Source of the DNA: Candidatus Kapaibacterium sp.
Lineage (GTDB): Bacteria; Bacteroidota; Ignavibacteria; Kapaibacteriales; Kapaibacteriaceae
Direction of reading: 5' to 3'
NCBI GenBank assembly: GCA_022842685.1
Contig: JALHPC010000007.1
Span: 1-64,000 of the forward strand
Length of the DNA stretch: 64,000 nt
Shown here: one piece after another, positions 16,143 through 26,010 of the stretch
Position numbering within the stretch: the first letter of the stretch is position 1
Layout: the number at the start of each line of letters is the position of its first letter
Notes under the pieces: model-generated
Database searches by the model: none
The model's input: only the letters and a program-made list of their open reading frames with translations
What the model was told of the DNA's origin: nothing
Translations under genes and position numbers: made by a program

Positions 16143-17180
16143 CGAGGCCGGGCTGGGCGAAGAGCCCTTGACCGACAGTTCGATCAGCGTTTCACACAAC
16201 TCGTCGAACGCAATGCCGCACTGCGCAGCGGCCATAGGCACCAGCGACGTTTCGGTAAAGCCGGGGATGGTGTTTACTTCGAGACACCATGGCTCCATCT
16301 CGGGGGTTAGCCGAAAATCAACCCTGCTGTAGGCACGGCAGCCAACAACTTCGTGGGCCATAACCGCAAGCGACTGCACATGATGGGCAACGTAGTCGGG
16401 CAGATCGGCTGGACAGTGGTATTCCGTTCTCCCCTTCGTGTACTTGTTTTCGTAGTCGTAGTAGCCCTCTTTGGGGGCAATCTCGATGATAGGCAAGGCC
16501 TCGCCGCCAAGAACAGCCACGGTAAGCTCGCGGCCGGGCACGTAGGTTTCCACAAGGGCGAGCGATGAAAACGCCAAAGCGTCGTTCACGGCCTTCGACA
16601 GCGTAGCATCGGTAGCATCGTGCAGGATTGTCATACCAACGGTCGACCCTTGGTCGTTCGGCTTAATAACGATGGACGTGCCAAGGTGATGGAGACATTG
16701 TTCAAGCGCTGCTTCGTCGTTCGCTGTTGTTTCTGTAAACGTCACCCACGGTGGCGTTGGCACCTGTACAGCTTCGAACATCACCTTGGTTGCCGCTTTA
16801 TCGATAGCTATGGCGCTTGCCAACATGCCGCTACCCGTGTAAGGAATGCCTCGCAAGTCGAGGAGCGACTGTACATATCCGTCCTCTCCGTAGCGACCAT
16901 GTAGGGCGAGGAACACGACGTCGACGCAGGTCAGCGCATCGCTCATGATGCAGTCAACCAAGTTGCGCGGGGAAAACGACGCCAGCAGTTCGTTCGACAC
17001 TGGCTCGGGTCGGGCGGCGTCGAGTTCGGCTGTGGTAAGCACGCAGTTCGCGCCCCGTGCAGGGTCGACCGCCGTAACGCGGTGCCCCTTTGCAGAGAGT
17101 GCGCGAACCACGGCACGGCCGCTTAGCAGACTGATGTTACGTTCGGGGCTCATACCTCCGAGTAGGACGGCGATGTTCAT
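16140..17180 (-). CDS. ddl: D-alanine--D-alanine ligase
   Basis: Ddl makes the D-Ala-D-Ala dipeptide for peptidoglycan precursors in the cytoplasm. The 346-residue ATP-grasp protein has the family's N-terminal GGMSPERNISLLSG, then ALHGRYGEDGYVQ near residue 95, LRGIPYTGSG, the DKAATK segment, and the C-terminal EVNTIPGFTETSLVP with the Mg-binding Glu and Asn. The first glycine loop reads PERNISL where most members have SERxVSL, a minor change. It overlaps the uracil-DNA glycosylase gene by four bases. Confidence 0.96.
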   Translation of the reverse strand: MNIAVLLGGMSPERNISLLSGRAVVRALSAKGHRVTAVDPARGANCVLTTAELDAARPEPVSNELLASFSPRNLVDCIMSDALTCVDVVFLALHGRYGEDGYVQSLLDLRGIPYTGSGMLASAIAIDKAATKVMFEAVQVPTPPWVTFTETTANDEAALEQCLHHLGTSIVIKPNDQGSTVGMTILHDATDATLSKAVNDALAFSSLALVETYVPGRELTVAVLGGEALPIIEIAPKEGYYDYENKYTKGRTEYHCPADLPDYVAHHVQSLAVMAHEVVGCRAYSRVDFRLTPEMEPWCLEVNTIPGFTETSLVPMAAAQCGIAFDELCETLIELSVKGSSPSPAS

Positions 17181-17971
17181 GAGGTGGCTGTGTTTACGAG
17201 GTTATCGTGGACTGTACGTAGGTGCTGGACGTCATCCCACGTGTGGCGCTTCCACTCTGGATTACGCAATAGGGCCGCGGGGTGATAGGTAACCATCAGA
17301 GGGATGTCGCAGTAGGTATGGATGGTGCCGCGCAGGTCCGACATTGACAGTTTGTTGTTGAGCAAGGTATTGGCGGCGGTGAGACCTAGGGCAAGGATAA
17401 TCTTGGGGCGAACCAACTCGATTTGCTTGGCAAGGTAGGGTTCGCACTCGTCTGTTTCGTCAGCAAGTGGCTTACGGTTATTGGGCGGACGGCATTTCAG
17501 AATGTTACAGATGTAGACGTCGTCGCGCTGGAAGTTGATGGCTTCTAAGATCTTCGTTAACAGCTGACCTGCGCGTCCAACAAAGGGCAGTCCCTGCGCA
17601 TCCTCGTCGGCACCGGGCGCTTCGCCAACAACCATAAGGGTAGCATTGGGATTGCCTGTTCCAAAAACAAAGTTGGTACGGGTAGCACCAAGCGGGCACT
17701 GCATGCAGGTATTGATTGCAGAATCTAGCGCAGGGAGCGACGAGGCCAAACGCCATTCGGGTTGGGGCATGCTAGCAGTGGGCCGAGTGGTAGTGTCGTG
17801 GAGAAGTTCGGTCATACCAACATCGGCAGCAGGCAACAGCTCCTCTCGTACCGTCGGCATTGCCGTCATGGGAATATCGAAGGGGGCAGCGGAGGAATCA
17901 ACGTACAGTATGTTGCCATACATCTCACGTTGCTGTTCAAGGTAGCGAAGAAGCTCGGCGCGGGTTGACAT
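17177..17971 (-). CDS. Uracil-DNA glycosylase, family 4/5 with Fe-S cluster
   Basis: The enzyme removes uracil from DNA. From the ATG at 17971 it has 264 residues. The N-terminal 75 residues are variable; the core starts with CMQCPLGATRTNFVFG and includes motif A GEAPGADEDAQGLPFVGRAGQLL, the NILKCRPPNNRKP segment, and motif C YHPAALLRNPEWKRH. Four Cys (CMQC, ILKC, DECEPYL) can hold the [4Fe-4S] cluster of family 4 enzymes. The frame stays open to 18610 but that stretch is the shadow of the opposite-strand lipoprotein gene, so I use 17971. It is the first gene of the run leading to the ATP synthase cluster. Confidence 0.94.
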   Translation of the reverse strand: MSTRAELLRYLEQQREMYGNILYVDSSAAPFDIPMTAMPTVREELLPAADVGMTELLHDTTTRPTASMPQPEWRLASSLPALDSAINTCMQCPLGATRTNFVFGTGNPNATLMVVGEAPGADEDAQGLPFVGRAGQLLTKILEAINFQRDDVYICNILKCRPPNNRKPLADETDECEPYLAKQIELVRPKIILALGLTAANTLLNNKLSMSDLRGTIHTYCDIPLMVTYHPAALLRNPEWKRHTWDDVQHLRTVHDNLVNTATS

Positions 17972-18025
17972 GATATGGTCGCGAAGATACAGGTTTGGTG
18001 TGTGAACCGTGACAGACGATACGTA

Positions 18026-18052
18026 TTGCTTCGGTTGGAAGGTATAGATTTG
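18026..18052 (+). promoter_or_regulatory. Candidate promoter for the lipoprotein gene
   Basis: TTG (18026-18028), 16 bases, then TAGATTTG (18045-18052), an exact TAnnTTTG element, precede the lipoprotein ATG by 40 bases. The same TTG-N16-TAnnTTTG spacing recurs before the LuxR-type gene at 62286. Confidence 0.45.
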
Positions 18053-18092
18053 CACTCCTTTCAACGTCCCTCTAACCCAATAGATTTCTGCC

Positions 18093-18635
18093 ATGCGATT
18101 GACATCTACGCTTTGTATTCTAGCCACGGCGCTCGCTATTGCTGCCTGTAGTAATAGCGGCGACCCCGTAACCCCGGGAGCCACAGCAACCAACACGGTG
18201 ATGTACTCGGTAAACCGTGGTGCCGACCAAACAACGGCGTACCGGTGGGCCGAGGGTTCGTTCAACTCGGACTCCAGTATCAGCGTCCTTGGCTTTAGCG
18301 TACAGGCAACACGCCCCGACGACGACACCGAAGCCGACGGCATGATCATTGCGTTCAACGGCCAATCAACGGGTACAAGCACCGTGGGCGTTACGGCAAC
18401 GGCGGTGATGTACCGCGACAGTTCGGTGTACATCGGCACAGGTGGAACACTCGTTGTTTCGAAGTACGGCAATATTGGCCAGACCATCGAAGGCACGTTA
18501 ACCGCACGTATGATTAGCTTCAGCTTCTTTGGTGGCCCTTCAGATACGCTCGACGTCAAGGAGTTTCGATTCTCGGCAAAACGAATCGAAGACAACCAGT
18601 TTAACGACATTTACGAAGACGAGGAAGTTGACTAA
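18093..18635 (+). CDS. Putative lipoprotein
   Basis: The 180-residue protein starts with a lipoprotein signal peptide ending in a lipobox (AIAAC, Cys at residue 19), so it is probably acylated and held at the inner or outer membrane. The mature part is rich in Thr, Ser, Gly and Asp, predicted to be beta-rich, and ends in an acidic tail (NDIYEDEEVD). I do not recognise a family. It is a single-gene unit, divergent from the uracil-DNA glycosylase gene, with its own promoter-like element upstream and a strong terminator downstream. Confidence 0.8.
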   Translation: MRLTSTLCILATALAIAACSNSGDPVTPGATATNTVMYSVNRGADQTTAYRWAEGSFNSDSSISVLGFSVQATRPDDDTEADGMIIAFNGQSTGTSTVGVTATAVMYRDSSVYIGTGGTLVVSKYGNIGQTIEGTLTARMISFSFFGGPSDTLDVKEFRFSAKRIEDNQFNDIYEDEEVD

Positions 18636-18670
18636 ACGGCGCGCTTCGTATTTACAACGCTTTCAACGCA

Positions 18671-18707
18671 CAACGGCCCGCCTTCACTGGCGGGCCGTTG
18701 TTGTTTT
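18671..18707 (+). terminator. Rho-independent terminator of the lipoprotein gene
   Basis: CAACGGCCCGCC (18671-18682) and GGCGGGCCGTTG (18689-18700) form a perfect 12-bp stem with a TTCACT loop, followed by TTGTTTT. It lies 36 bases after the lipoprotein stop codon. The opposite strand lacks a T-run, so it serves the plus strand. Confidence 0.9.
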
Positions 18708-18733
18708 GCTCTGATGGTGCCTCGATGAAGTGA

Positions 18734-21253
18734 TCACCCTTCGGCTTCGAGTTCCTCGGCTTCCTCGTTGGGATGACCCTTTGGCTTGCCCGGAGAGAAC
18801 ACGATTTGTCCCGTCTTACGGTCGAGCTTGCCCTTAATGGTACTACCATCGGTATACACTCCGCGAAGCAGCTCCTCTGAGAGAGGATCCTCGACATATC
18901 GCTGAATGGTGCGCCGCAGCGGACGGGCGCCGTATTTCTCATCAAAGCCCTTGTCGACAAGGTACTCCTTAGCAGTCTTGGCCAGCTCTAATGTGATGTT
19001 GCGTTGGCCAAGGCGCTTTAGCAGGCGCTTTAGCTGCAGCTCGATGATGCGTACCATGTGTTCCTTCTTGAGAGAACGGAACACAACATACTCGTCGATA
19101 CGATTGATGAACTCCGGATTGAACAGGCGCTTAAGCGTCTCTTCGACGGTAGCCTTCATGTTGTCGTACTCGTCGGTGGCTGCATCGCTCGTAAATCCGA
19201 TTCTTCCGCCAGCTTTGACGTCGCGCATTCCAACATTCGACGTCATGATGATGATGGTGTTCTTGAAGTCTACGCGACGTCCAAGACCATCGGTAAGTAC
19301 GCCGTCGTCGAACACTTGCAACAAGATGTTGAACACGTCTGGGTGTGCTTTTTCGATTTCATCGAGCAGGATAATCGAATACGGCTTGCGACGTACCTTC
19401 TCGGTCAGCTGTCCACCTTCTTCGTAACCAACGTAGCCCGGAGGGGCGCCCACAAGGCGAGACACGGCGAACTTTTCCATGTATTCGCTCATATCGACCC
19501 GTATCAAAGCGTCTTCGCTATCGAACATATATCGCGCCAGAGCCTTGGCAAGCTCTGTCTTGCCTACGCCTGTTGGGCCAAGGAACATGAACGAACCAAT
19601 TGGACGGGCCGGGTCTTTCAAGCCGGCACGTGCTCGGCGGATGGCCTTTGCAAGGTGTTCAACGGCTTCGTCTTGGCCTATGACTTCGGCGCGAAGCTCG
19701 TCGGACATCTTGAGAAGCTTCACAGACTCGCTCTCAGCAATACGGTTTACCGGAATACCGGTCATCATGGCGATGACATCGGCTACGTCGTCTTCGCTAA
19801 CGTCGTACACGACGTCGCCCGCACGCGTTTCCCAGTCTTCCTTCGCTTGCTCGAGTTCCGTCTGATACCGCTTTTCGAGGTCGCGCAGTCGCGCAGCTTC
19901 TTCGAAGTTTTGCGAGCGCACCACTTGGTTTTTCTCTTGGCGAACGCCTTCGATTTTCTCTTCGAGTTCTAAGACTTCCTTGGGCACGTGGATGTGTTCA
20001 AGGTGGACTCTCGAACCGGCTTCGTCAAGAACGTCAAGCGCTTTGTCGGGCAGGAAACGATCTGTGATGTATCGGTCGGCCATCGTAACGCAGGCACGAA
20101 CGGCTTCATCGGAGTAACGCACTCCGTGATGGGCTTCGTAGCGATCCTTAACGTTCAGCAGGATCTGTGTGGCTTCTTCGGCTGTAGGTGGCTCGACGAG
20201 GATCTTTTGGAACCGCCTGTCGAGGGCACCGTCCTTCTCGATGAACTGTCGGTACTCATCAAGCGTGGTAGCGCCAATACATTGGATGTCGCCACGCGCA
20301 AGGGCGGGTTTAAACATGTTCGAGGCATCGAGCGAGCCCGAAGCGCCACCAGCCCCCACGATGGTGTGAAGCTCATCGATGAACAGAATAACGTCTTTGG
20401 CCTTCTCCAGCTCATTCATTACGGCCTTCATACGTTCCTCGAACTGGCCGCGATACTTCGTTCCGGCCACGAGTGCTGCAAGGTCGAGCGTAACGATGCG
20501 CTTGTCGAATAGCACACGCGATACCTTTCGGTCAACGATGCGGAGTGCCAGTCCCTCAACGACGGCGGTCTTTCCAACGCCAGGCTCACCGATCAAAACA
20601 GGGTTGTTCTTCTTACGTCGCGACAGAACTTGAGCAACGCGCTGAATCTCCTTCTCGCGACCAATCACGGGGTCCAGCTTGCCTTCAACAGCAAGCTTGG
20701 TAAGGTCGCGGCCGAAGTTGTCCAACACTGGTGTTTTTACTCGCTCGGCGTTTGCCTTGGTGCGACCGCGTTCTTTCTCGGGTATCTTGCCTCCCGCGCT
20801 TCCCGATGCACCCGACTTACCGCTTAGGTAGGCATCTAGCTCCTTGCGCACCGCATCGTAGTTCACGGTGTATTGCGATAAAATCTGCGCTGCGATGTTG
20901 TCCTCGTCGCGAAGCAACGACAACAGCAAGTGCTCCGTCCCGATAACATCAGACTTATACAGCTTGGCTTCAAGGTAGGTGATCTTCAGTACCTTCTCCG
21001 CCTGCTTTGTAAGTGGGATGTTACCGATCGTGAGAGGGCCACTCATTGAGCGCACGGTCTCCTCGATTGAGCGTTTGAGCTTTCCAAGGTCTACATTCAG
21101 ACCACGGAGAATTTTTACACCTATGCCTTCACCCTCTCGGATGATTCCTAACAAAAGGTGTTCGGTGCCAATGTAGTCATGGCCTAAACGCAGAGCTTCC
21201 TCTCGACTTAGGCGGATGACGTCGTTGACGCGGTTGGAAAAGTTACCTTCCAT
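18734..21253 (-). CDS. clpC: ATP-dependent Clp protease ATPase subunit ClpC
   Basis: ClpC unfolds proteins and feeds them to ClpP. The 839-residue protein has the full class I layout. The double Clp N domain spans residues 1-145. The first AAA+ module has Walker A GEPGVGKT near residue 210. The UVR-type coiled-coil middle region is near 430-470. The second AAA+ module has GPTGVGKTE near residue 550, and the D2-small C-terminal domain follows. The UVR segment and the single short middle domain distinguish ClpC from ClpB. No mcsA/mcsB or ctsR gene is near, and no clear promoter element was found upstream. Confidence 0.96.
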   Translation of the reverse strand: MEGNFSNRVNDVIRLSREEALRLGHDYIGTEHLLLGIIREGEGIGVKILRGLNVDLGKLKRSIEETVRSMSGPLTIGNIPLTKQAEKVLKITYLEAKLYKSDVIGTEHLLLSLLRDEDNIAAQILSQYTVNYDAVRKELDAYLSGKSGASGSAGGKIPEKERGRTKANAERVKTPVLDNFGRDLTKLAVEGKLDPVIGREKEIQRVAQVLSRRKKNNPVLIGEPGVGKTAVVEGLALRIVDRKVSRVLFDKRIVTLDLAALVAGTKYRGQFEERMKAVMNELEKAKDVILFIDELHTIVGAGGASGSLDASNMFKPALARGDIQCIGATTLDEYRQFIEKDGALDRRFQKILVEPPTAEEATQILLNVKDRYEAHHGVRYSDEAVRACVTMADRYITDRFLPDKALDVLDEAGSRVHLEHIHVPKEVLELEEKIEGVRQEKNQVVRSQNFEEAARLRDLEKRYQTELEQAKEDWETRAGDVVYDVSEDDVADVIAMMTGIPVNRIAESESVKLLKMSDELRAEVIGQDEAVEHLAKAIRRARAGLKDPARPIGSFMFLGPTGVGKTELAKALARYMFDSEDALIRVDMSEYMEKFAVSRLVGAPPGYVGYEEGGQLTEKVRRKPYSIILLDEIEKAHPDVFNILLQVFDDGVLTDGLGRRVDFKNTIIIMTSNVGMRDVKAGGRIGFTSDAATDEYDNMKATVEETLKRLFNPEFINRIDEYVVFRSLKKEHMVRIIELQLKRLLKRLGQRNITLELAKTAKEYLVDKGFDEKYGARPLRRTIQRYVEDPLSEELLRGVYTDGSTIKGKLDRKTGQIVFSPGKPKGHPNEEAEELEAEG

Positions 21254-21398
21254 GATGGCACTCGCTGTTATGGGTTATGAACGTAAGACGTGCATTGCCC
21301 GTATCTGTTACTTTTTGAAGCAAGATACGCCGTGGCGTACACGTACATCACCAGCAATGTGTCCACATCAACAACACGTACACAGTGTTGGTTCTCGC

Positions 21399-22352
21399 TT
21401 AATCAAACAGCTTCTTAACCTTGCCAATGGTAACAAGAAGCGTGCTGTGCGAAGTAGCTTGAACAACTGGTGCTGTCGGCGCTGCGGCCTTAGCAGCAGC
21501 ACCCTTGCCACCCTTCTTGCCCTTCACAGTTGCCGTTGCTGCCTGTTGTACAGGTGCTGCTGCTGGCACACTCGCGCTGGCAGGTAAGGAACCCGCCGTG
21601 TAGGTTATCCGGAGGTCGCCGTTCTTCACGTCCTTGAACGCCTCCTTCATGGCGCGTACGCGCTCTTCCGCCAGCGCTCCGTTCGGATCTGCCACCTCGG
21701 CAGGAGCCACCGGTTCGGGCGGTGCAACCTGCCCCTTCTTCAACTTCTTCTTGGCGGCATTCCACGCAGCCATTTCCTTGGCGTACTGTGCCTGCGCGGC
21801 AGCCCGTGCCGCTTGCACCTGGTCTTCATCGGGAACAACGGTAATGTCCACGCGCATCTCGCCGTTTTCGCGCAAAAGGTTCGAAATCTCCGTTACGGCC
21901 GAACGGCCTTGAGCCGAGAGCACTGCCGAATTCCGCTCGAAACCACGAACGCTCACAAGCTGCGTGCCCTGATACAAAGCCCGTACACGATAGTCCTGCT
22001 TTACTTCCTTGAATCTCTCCGTCTTCGGCACCTCAAGGGTTGCCTCGCGACGAATCACAGAATGTCCGCGGAACGTTACCTTCATAGTTCCTGGCTCGTT
22101 GAGCACCATCAAATAAGTGCCGTCCTTGTCGTTCGATGACAGATTGAGGATTTTTTTGCCTTCAGCATTCGTCACATCGATTTTACAGCCGACCGGTTTG
22201 CCAGTAACCTCATCGGTTATTGTGCCTTCGATGCGCACGGTGCCTTGCGCGTAGGCAGCTACGGCAGTCATCACCGTTAGAAGGAGCAACGCCGCTCCAC
22301 GAAGCCACTGGTATTGTCCTACGACAGGCGTTCTGTTGATCGAATTGTTCAT
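21399..22352 (-). CDS. Secreted protein, carboxypeptidase-like plus interrupted OmpA-like domain
   Basis: The 317-residue protein has a signal peptide (residues 1-36, ending AAYAQ), then a carboxypeptidase regulatory-like beta domain (residues 38-115, GTITDEVTGKPVGCKIDV ... GTYLMVLNEPG). An OmpA-like segment follows (RNSAVLSAQGRSAVTEISNLLREN ... MRVDITVVPDEDQ). After that the fold is broken by an Ala/Lys/Pro-rich stretch (AAAQAQYAKEMAAWNAAKKKLKKG) before the second OmpA helix ALAEERVRAMKEAF. The C-terminus is low complexity (Ala, Gly, Lys) and ends KVKKLFD. It may anchor to peptidoglycan, but the insertion makes that uncertain. A 145-base gap separates it from clpC. Confidence 0.75.
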   Translation of the reverse strand: MNNSINRTPVVGQYQWLRGAALLLLTVMTAVAAYAQGTVRIEGTITDEVTGKPVGCKIDVTNAEGKKILNLSSNDKDGTYLMVLNEPGTMKVTFRGHSVIRREATLEVPKTERFKEVKQDYRVRALYQGTQLVSVRGFERNSAVLSAQGRSAVTEISNLLRENGEMRVDITVVPDEDQVQAARAAAQAQYAKEMAAWNAAKKKLKKGQVAPPEPVAPAEVADPNGALAEERVRAMKEAFKDVKNGDLRITYTAGSLPASASVPAAAPVQQAATATVKGKKGGKGAAAKAAAPTAPVVQATSHSTLLVTIGKVKKLFD

Positions 22353-22381
22353 TGGTTATTCCTGTTCCTTGCTTCAATTGG

Positions 22382-23158
22382 TTACGATTGATTGTCTGTT
22401 TTTGGCGCTAAAAACGCAGCAATGCCCTCCTTACAGTCAGGCGTCTGCCGTGCTAACGCATTCATTGCCGTGGCATAGTGAAGGCCCGCGTCGAGCGACA
22501 TGCCGTGTAACGACGACAACATGCGCTTGGATAGTGCCATGGCGCTCGTGCTGTTGCTGGCCATGGAAGTTGCCACTGCATACGTTTCCTGCTCCAACAG
22601 GGCATCGTCGACGACAAACGTCACAAGCCCAATGCGTTGCGCCTCGACTGCATCTACATTCTGTGCCGTTAGTACTAACCTGCGGGATTGCGTGTCGCCT
22701 ACCTTGCGCAACAAGTATACCATCACAATGGCTGGAATAAATCCAATCTTGACCTCGGAATATCCGAACACTGCGCGCTCGCGACCTGCAATAACCACGT
22801 CGCACACGGTAGCTAGACCGCACCCACCTGCAATGGCAGCACCCTGTACCATGGCTATCACGGGCTTGGGCAGGTCTACGATCGCCTGCAGCATGTCCTT
22901 CAGTCTGGTCGAGTCGGCAAGGTTGTCCATCGTCGAGTTATTGGCTATCTGCTGCAGCGCGGCCAAGTCGGCCCCTGCGCAAAATGCCTTTCCCTCGCCA
23001 CGCAACACTACCACCCGAACATTGTCATCTGCCGCCATCTCAGCAAAGGCCCGATGTAACTCCTCCACCATGGCCGGTCCTAGCGCATTGCGCTTTTCCG
23101 GCCGCGCCATGGTAATGGTGCCAATACCTTCGTGAACCGATGTTTGAACTATTGCCAT
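22382..23158 (-). CDS. Enoyl-CoA hydratase/isomerase family protein
   Basis: The crotonase-fold enzyme acts on acyl-CoA thioesters, usually by hydration of enoyl-CoA. From the ATG at 23158 it has 258 residues, the normal length, and begins MAIVQTSVHEGIGTITMARPEKRNAL. The CoA-binding and oxyanion-hole segments GEGKAFCAGADLAAL and QGAAIAGGCGLATVCD are present. The open frame extends to 23470 over the opposite strand of the protease gene, but the homology begins at 23158. It is 23 bases downstream of the S8 protease gene. The exact substrate cannot be told. Confidence 0.92.
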   Translation of the reverse strand: MAIVQTSVHEGIGTITMARPEKRNALGPAMVEELHRAFAEMAADDNVRVVVLRGEGKAFCAGADLAALQQIANNSTMDNLADSTRLKDMLQAIVDLPKPVIAMVQGAAIAGGCGLATVCDVVIAGRERAVFGYSEVKIGFIPAIVMVYLLRKVGDTQSRRLVLTAQNVDAVEAQRIGLVTFVVDDALLEQETYAVATSMASNSTSAMALSKRMLSSLHGMSLDAGLHYATAMNALARQTPDCKEGIAAFLAPKTDNQS

Positions 23159-23181
23159 GGCGGCAAAGTTAACCATACACC

Positions 23182-26010
23182 TTATCGCACAACGGCCACT
23201 GGCCAGACGTGCCCAACAACACCGCCGTTCGTTACCACAACGTAGTACATTCCCGAAGGCACTTCGCCCAGCGCTAGCAACTCTTCGACGTAGCCCTGCA
23301 CTACACCCACCTGTTTTCTCGAACACATCCTGCCGGCCACGTCCCACAGCGTAACTGTCACGTCGTTGCCTCGCACATCTATGGGTATCGTTACGCTGCC
23401 ATCTGCAGGGTTGGGAAAGGGGCGTCGGTCGACGCCGGCACGCCGGCGCTCGGCTTCGACGGCTTGCCATGCGCGAATCACCGTGTCGGCATCGGAATGC
23501 ATTCCAAAGGCAATTCGTACCGATCGCTGTTCGCCAGGCATCATCACGCCATCGAACCGCGCACCGGCCAGCACGGCTATGTCTGTTACCTCTCCATAGT
23601 GTTCCAATGCCCCTTGCAATAACTCTTGTTTACGTTGAGCATTAAAACCAGTATACGTTAGGGTGTTGTCGTAACCAACGGCGATTGCACGCGTGCGCGG
23701 ACTAAGGGGTGTGACGGCAACAACAACATCAGGAAGGGTTGCCGGTTTGTCGAGCGCACGAGCAATCACAATCTGCGACCCCTCGGCACCTTCGGCCTCC
23801 TCGATGCGATCAACGCGATTAGCCGACGGATGGTCGCCTACGTCCCAGTCGAAGTAGTAAAGCAACACAGGGTCGACAAGAGCAGAATCCGAGGTGTTTA
23901 CCACAGTGATATCGGAGCTAAACACTGGCACAGGCCCATGAGACATCGCAATGGACTGACGCACGGCAAGCCCAATGCGCAATGAGTCGGGCGCAGCACT
24001 GTCGGCCACAATACCTACGTCTGCGTCGCTGCCCACAAGGGGCTTCACAACAACAAAATGCTCATGGTAGCCACGATCGGCACGCACGTTGTCGACGGCT
24101 CGGCCAACCACTCCCACCATGAGTGTCCCCTCGTAAAGAATGCCGCATTCACTTCGGTATCGAACTCCGTAGCCTAAACCCCTACGGTGATCAACAACGC
24201 CAATGCGCGCATTGTCGCCTACCGAAACAGTAAGGTCGCCAGAGGTATACGTCGACCACGTTAACGATGGCACAATGGTCGAACGAAGCGTCTGCACGTG
24301 AAGGTCTCCGGCAGAAGTTTGTCCGCTAACACGAAGGCGCAGTACCACAGGATTGGATACGTCGCGGCGAATGCGAACTCGAACGCCGCTACGGCGTTCT
24401 GCCAACGACCCAATGGCAACCGACGTGGCGGCGCCTATGGTGCCAACGTCGATAGTTCTGTCCAAGATCTCCACTGCATCCGAGTCAGGCCCAACAGCAT
24501 CCACAGCAATCGTCGCATCGCGAAGCTCGGCAAGGTGGTTCGTAAGTGTGAGCCAAAGTCCTACAGTGTCGGCAACACCCCAACGGCTGCGCGCTAGATG
24601 CATCACCGTGTCGGTATACAACTCCAACGCCGGAATGCTGTCGGGCGGCATGGTAACAGCACGGAGCGCGTCGATGCGCCCAGGAATAAGGTCGGCAACG
24701 TCGACGTTATTACTACCAATGTCTTCAACAGCAACCGTTGCCAGCGCGCAAGCCTGCGCTGGTGTGAGGTTGGGATGCCGTGCCATGATAAGGCCTACGA
24801 TGCCCGAGACAATGGGGGCCGACCCCGACGTACAGCAGAACGGGCCATAGGCGCCGTCGTTGGTGGTGGTGGTAGACTCGTGACCGGGGGCCATAACATC
24901 GACAAATGCGCCGCGTGCCGACATCTGCACGACGCCATTCGCAGGATTCGTCACGCCAACGCTCAGAACTCCGCGATAAGCGGCCGGGTAAAAGGCGGCA
25001 GTTGTTCCGTGATTGCCGGCTGCGGCAATCACGGCCGTGCCTCGCGCAAGCGCATATTGCACGATGCGATCGTTTGTGCATGTATACGTAAAGCCACCCC
25101 ACGAACAGTTTACGATGTTCAGACCGCTAACAGCGCTGTACATGATTGACTCGTAACCGTACACGATTCCACCAGAATTGTTCGGCATGGTCTTAAGAGG
25201 CACCAACCGTGCGTTACCTGCCACACCGGCAATGCCCTTACCATTGTTGGCAACAGCACCACAAATCCCAGCAACGCCAGTACCATGACCATTCGAAGGG
25301 TGGAATACATCGCCAGGTTTTGACTTGTCGTCTGGACTTGTAAAACTGTATCCCCGATAGTCGTCCACGTAGCCGTTGCCATCGTCATCTATGCCGTTGT
25401 CGGGAATCTCGGCGTGGTTCGTCCAAATGACGTCCGCAAGATCCTCATGGTCGGTTTTTACGCCCGAGTCGCTAATCCCAATGCGAATGGTGGTATCGCC
25501 TGGTTCTACCAGCCAAGCATCCATAATGCGAATGGTAGACAACATCTGCTGCTGCTGTGCCAGGGAATCGTTAGGTAGGTCGGCCATTGGCATTGGCACC
25601 GGAATGGGCTCGGCAAGTTCGATGTCGCCGCAGCCACTGGCAATCTTGCGGGCTACTACTTCGGGTTCGCCACGGCCTTCATCGTACTCGGCAACCCATG
25701 TACGCATCAGGACCTGCTCGAGGGCTACCACGTTGGCCGTTGGCACACGCGCAACGCGCATGGCATTGTTATTACCCGCCTGGAGCGACTGTTCGAAGCG
25801 TAGAATGGGGGCCCGCAAGCGCAGGCCATGCCGGGCAGCAATTACGTATGGCGGCTCGACGGCAACAGCATCGGCGGCAAAACACACGTAAAGCTGGCCA
25901 GCACGCACGGCGTCAGGCCGATGCGGTGCTGCCGCTGGAAGCACGTGGGTAGATGCAGATGCCAGCGTCGATAGAACGCATAGCGCAACAACAACGCAGG
26001 AGATCTTCAT
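23182..26010 (-). CDS. Subtilisin-like (S8) serine protease with type IX sorting domain
   Basis: The 942-residue protein has a signal peptide (residues 1-20), a propeptide-like region of about 150 residues, and an S8 catalytic domain with Asp181 (ISDSGV), His242 (NGHGTGVAG), Asn333 (oxyanion, AGNHG) and Ser395. The serine motif reads CTSGSAPIVSG where most members have GTSxAxP, so the Gly before TS is replaced by Cys. A DDDGNGYVDD calcium-binding-like loop precedes the His. The long middle is beta-rich, and the end has PFPNPADGSVTIPI ... VPSGMYYVVVTNGG, a type IX secretion C-terminal sorting domain. It overlaps the next S8 gene by four bases. Confidence 0.93.
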   Translation of the reverse strand: MKISCVVVALCVLSTLASASTHVLPAAAPHRPDAVRAGQLYVCFAADAVAVEPPYVIAARHGLRLRAPILRFEQSLQAGNNNAMRVARVPTANVVALEQVLMRTWVAEYDEGRGEPEVVARKIASGCGDIELAEPIPVPMPMADLPNDSLAQQQQMLSTIRIMDAWLVEPGDTTIRIGISDSGVKTDHEDLADVIWTNHAEIPDNGIDDDGNGYVDDYRGYSFTSPDDKSKPGDVFHPSNGHGTGVAGICGAVANNGKGIAGVAGNARLVPLKTMPNNSGGIVYGYESIMYSAVSGLNIVNCSWGGFTYTCTNDRIVQYALARGTAVIAAAGNHGTTAAFYPAAYRGVLSVGVTNPANGVVQMSARGAFVDVMAPGHESTTTTNDGAYGPFCCTSGSAPIVSGIVGLIMARHPNLTPAQACALATVAVEDIGSNNVDVADLIPGRIDALRAVTMPPDSIPALELYTDTVMHLARSRWGVADTVGLWLTLTNHLAELRDATIAVDAVGPDSDAVEILDRTIDVGTIGAATSVAIGSLAERRSGVRVRIRRDVSNPVVLRLRVSGQTSAGDLHVQTLRSTIVPSLTWSTYTSGDLTVSVGDNARIGVVDHRRGLGYGVRYRSECGILYEGTLMVGVVGRAVDNVRADRGYHEHFVVVKPLVGSDADVGIVADSAAPDSLRIGLAVRQSIAMSHGPVPVFSSDITVVNTSDSALVDPVLLYYFDWDVGDHPSANRVDRIEEAEGAEGSQIVIARALDKPATLPDVVVAVTPLSPRTRAIAVGYDNTLTYTGFNAQRKQELLQGALEHYGEVTDIAVLAGARFDGVMMPGEQRSVRIAFGMHSDADTVIRAWQAVEAERRRAGVDRRPFPNPADGSVTIPIDVRGNDVTVTLWDVAGRMCSRKQVGVVQGYVEELLALGEVPSGMYYVVVTNGGVVGHVWPVAVVR

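Noticed and set aside
17972..18610. Upstream extension of the uracil-DNA glycosylase frame
   Set aside because: It is open only because it is antisense to the lipoprotein gene at 18093-18635; the conserved protein starts at 17971.
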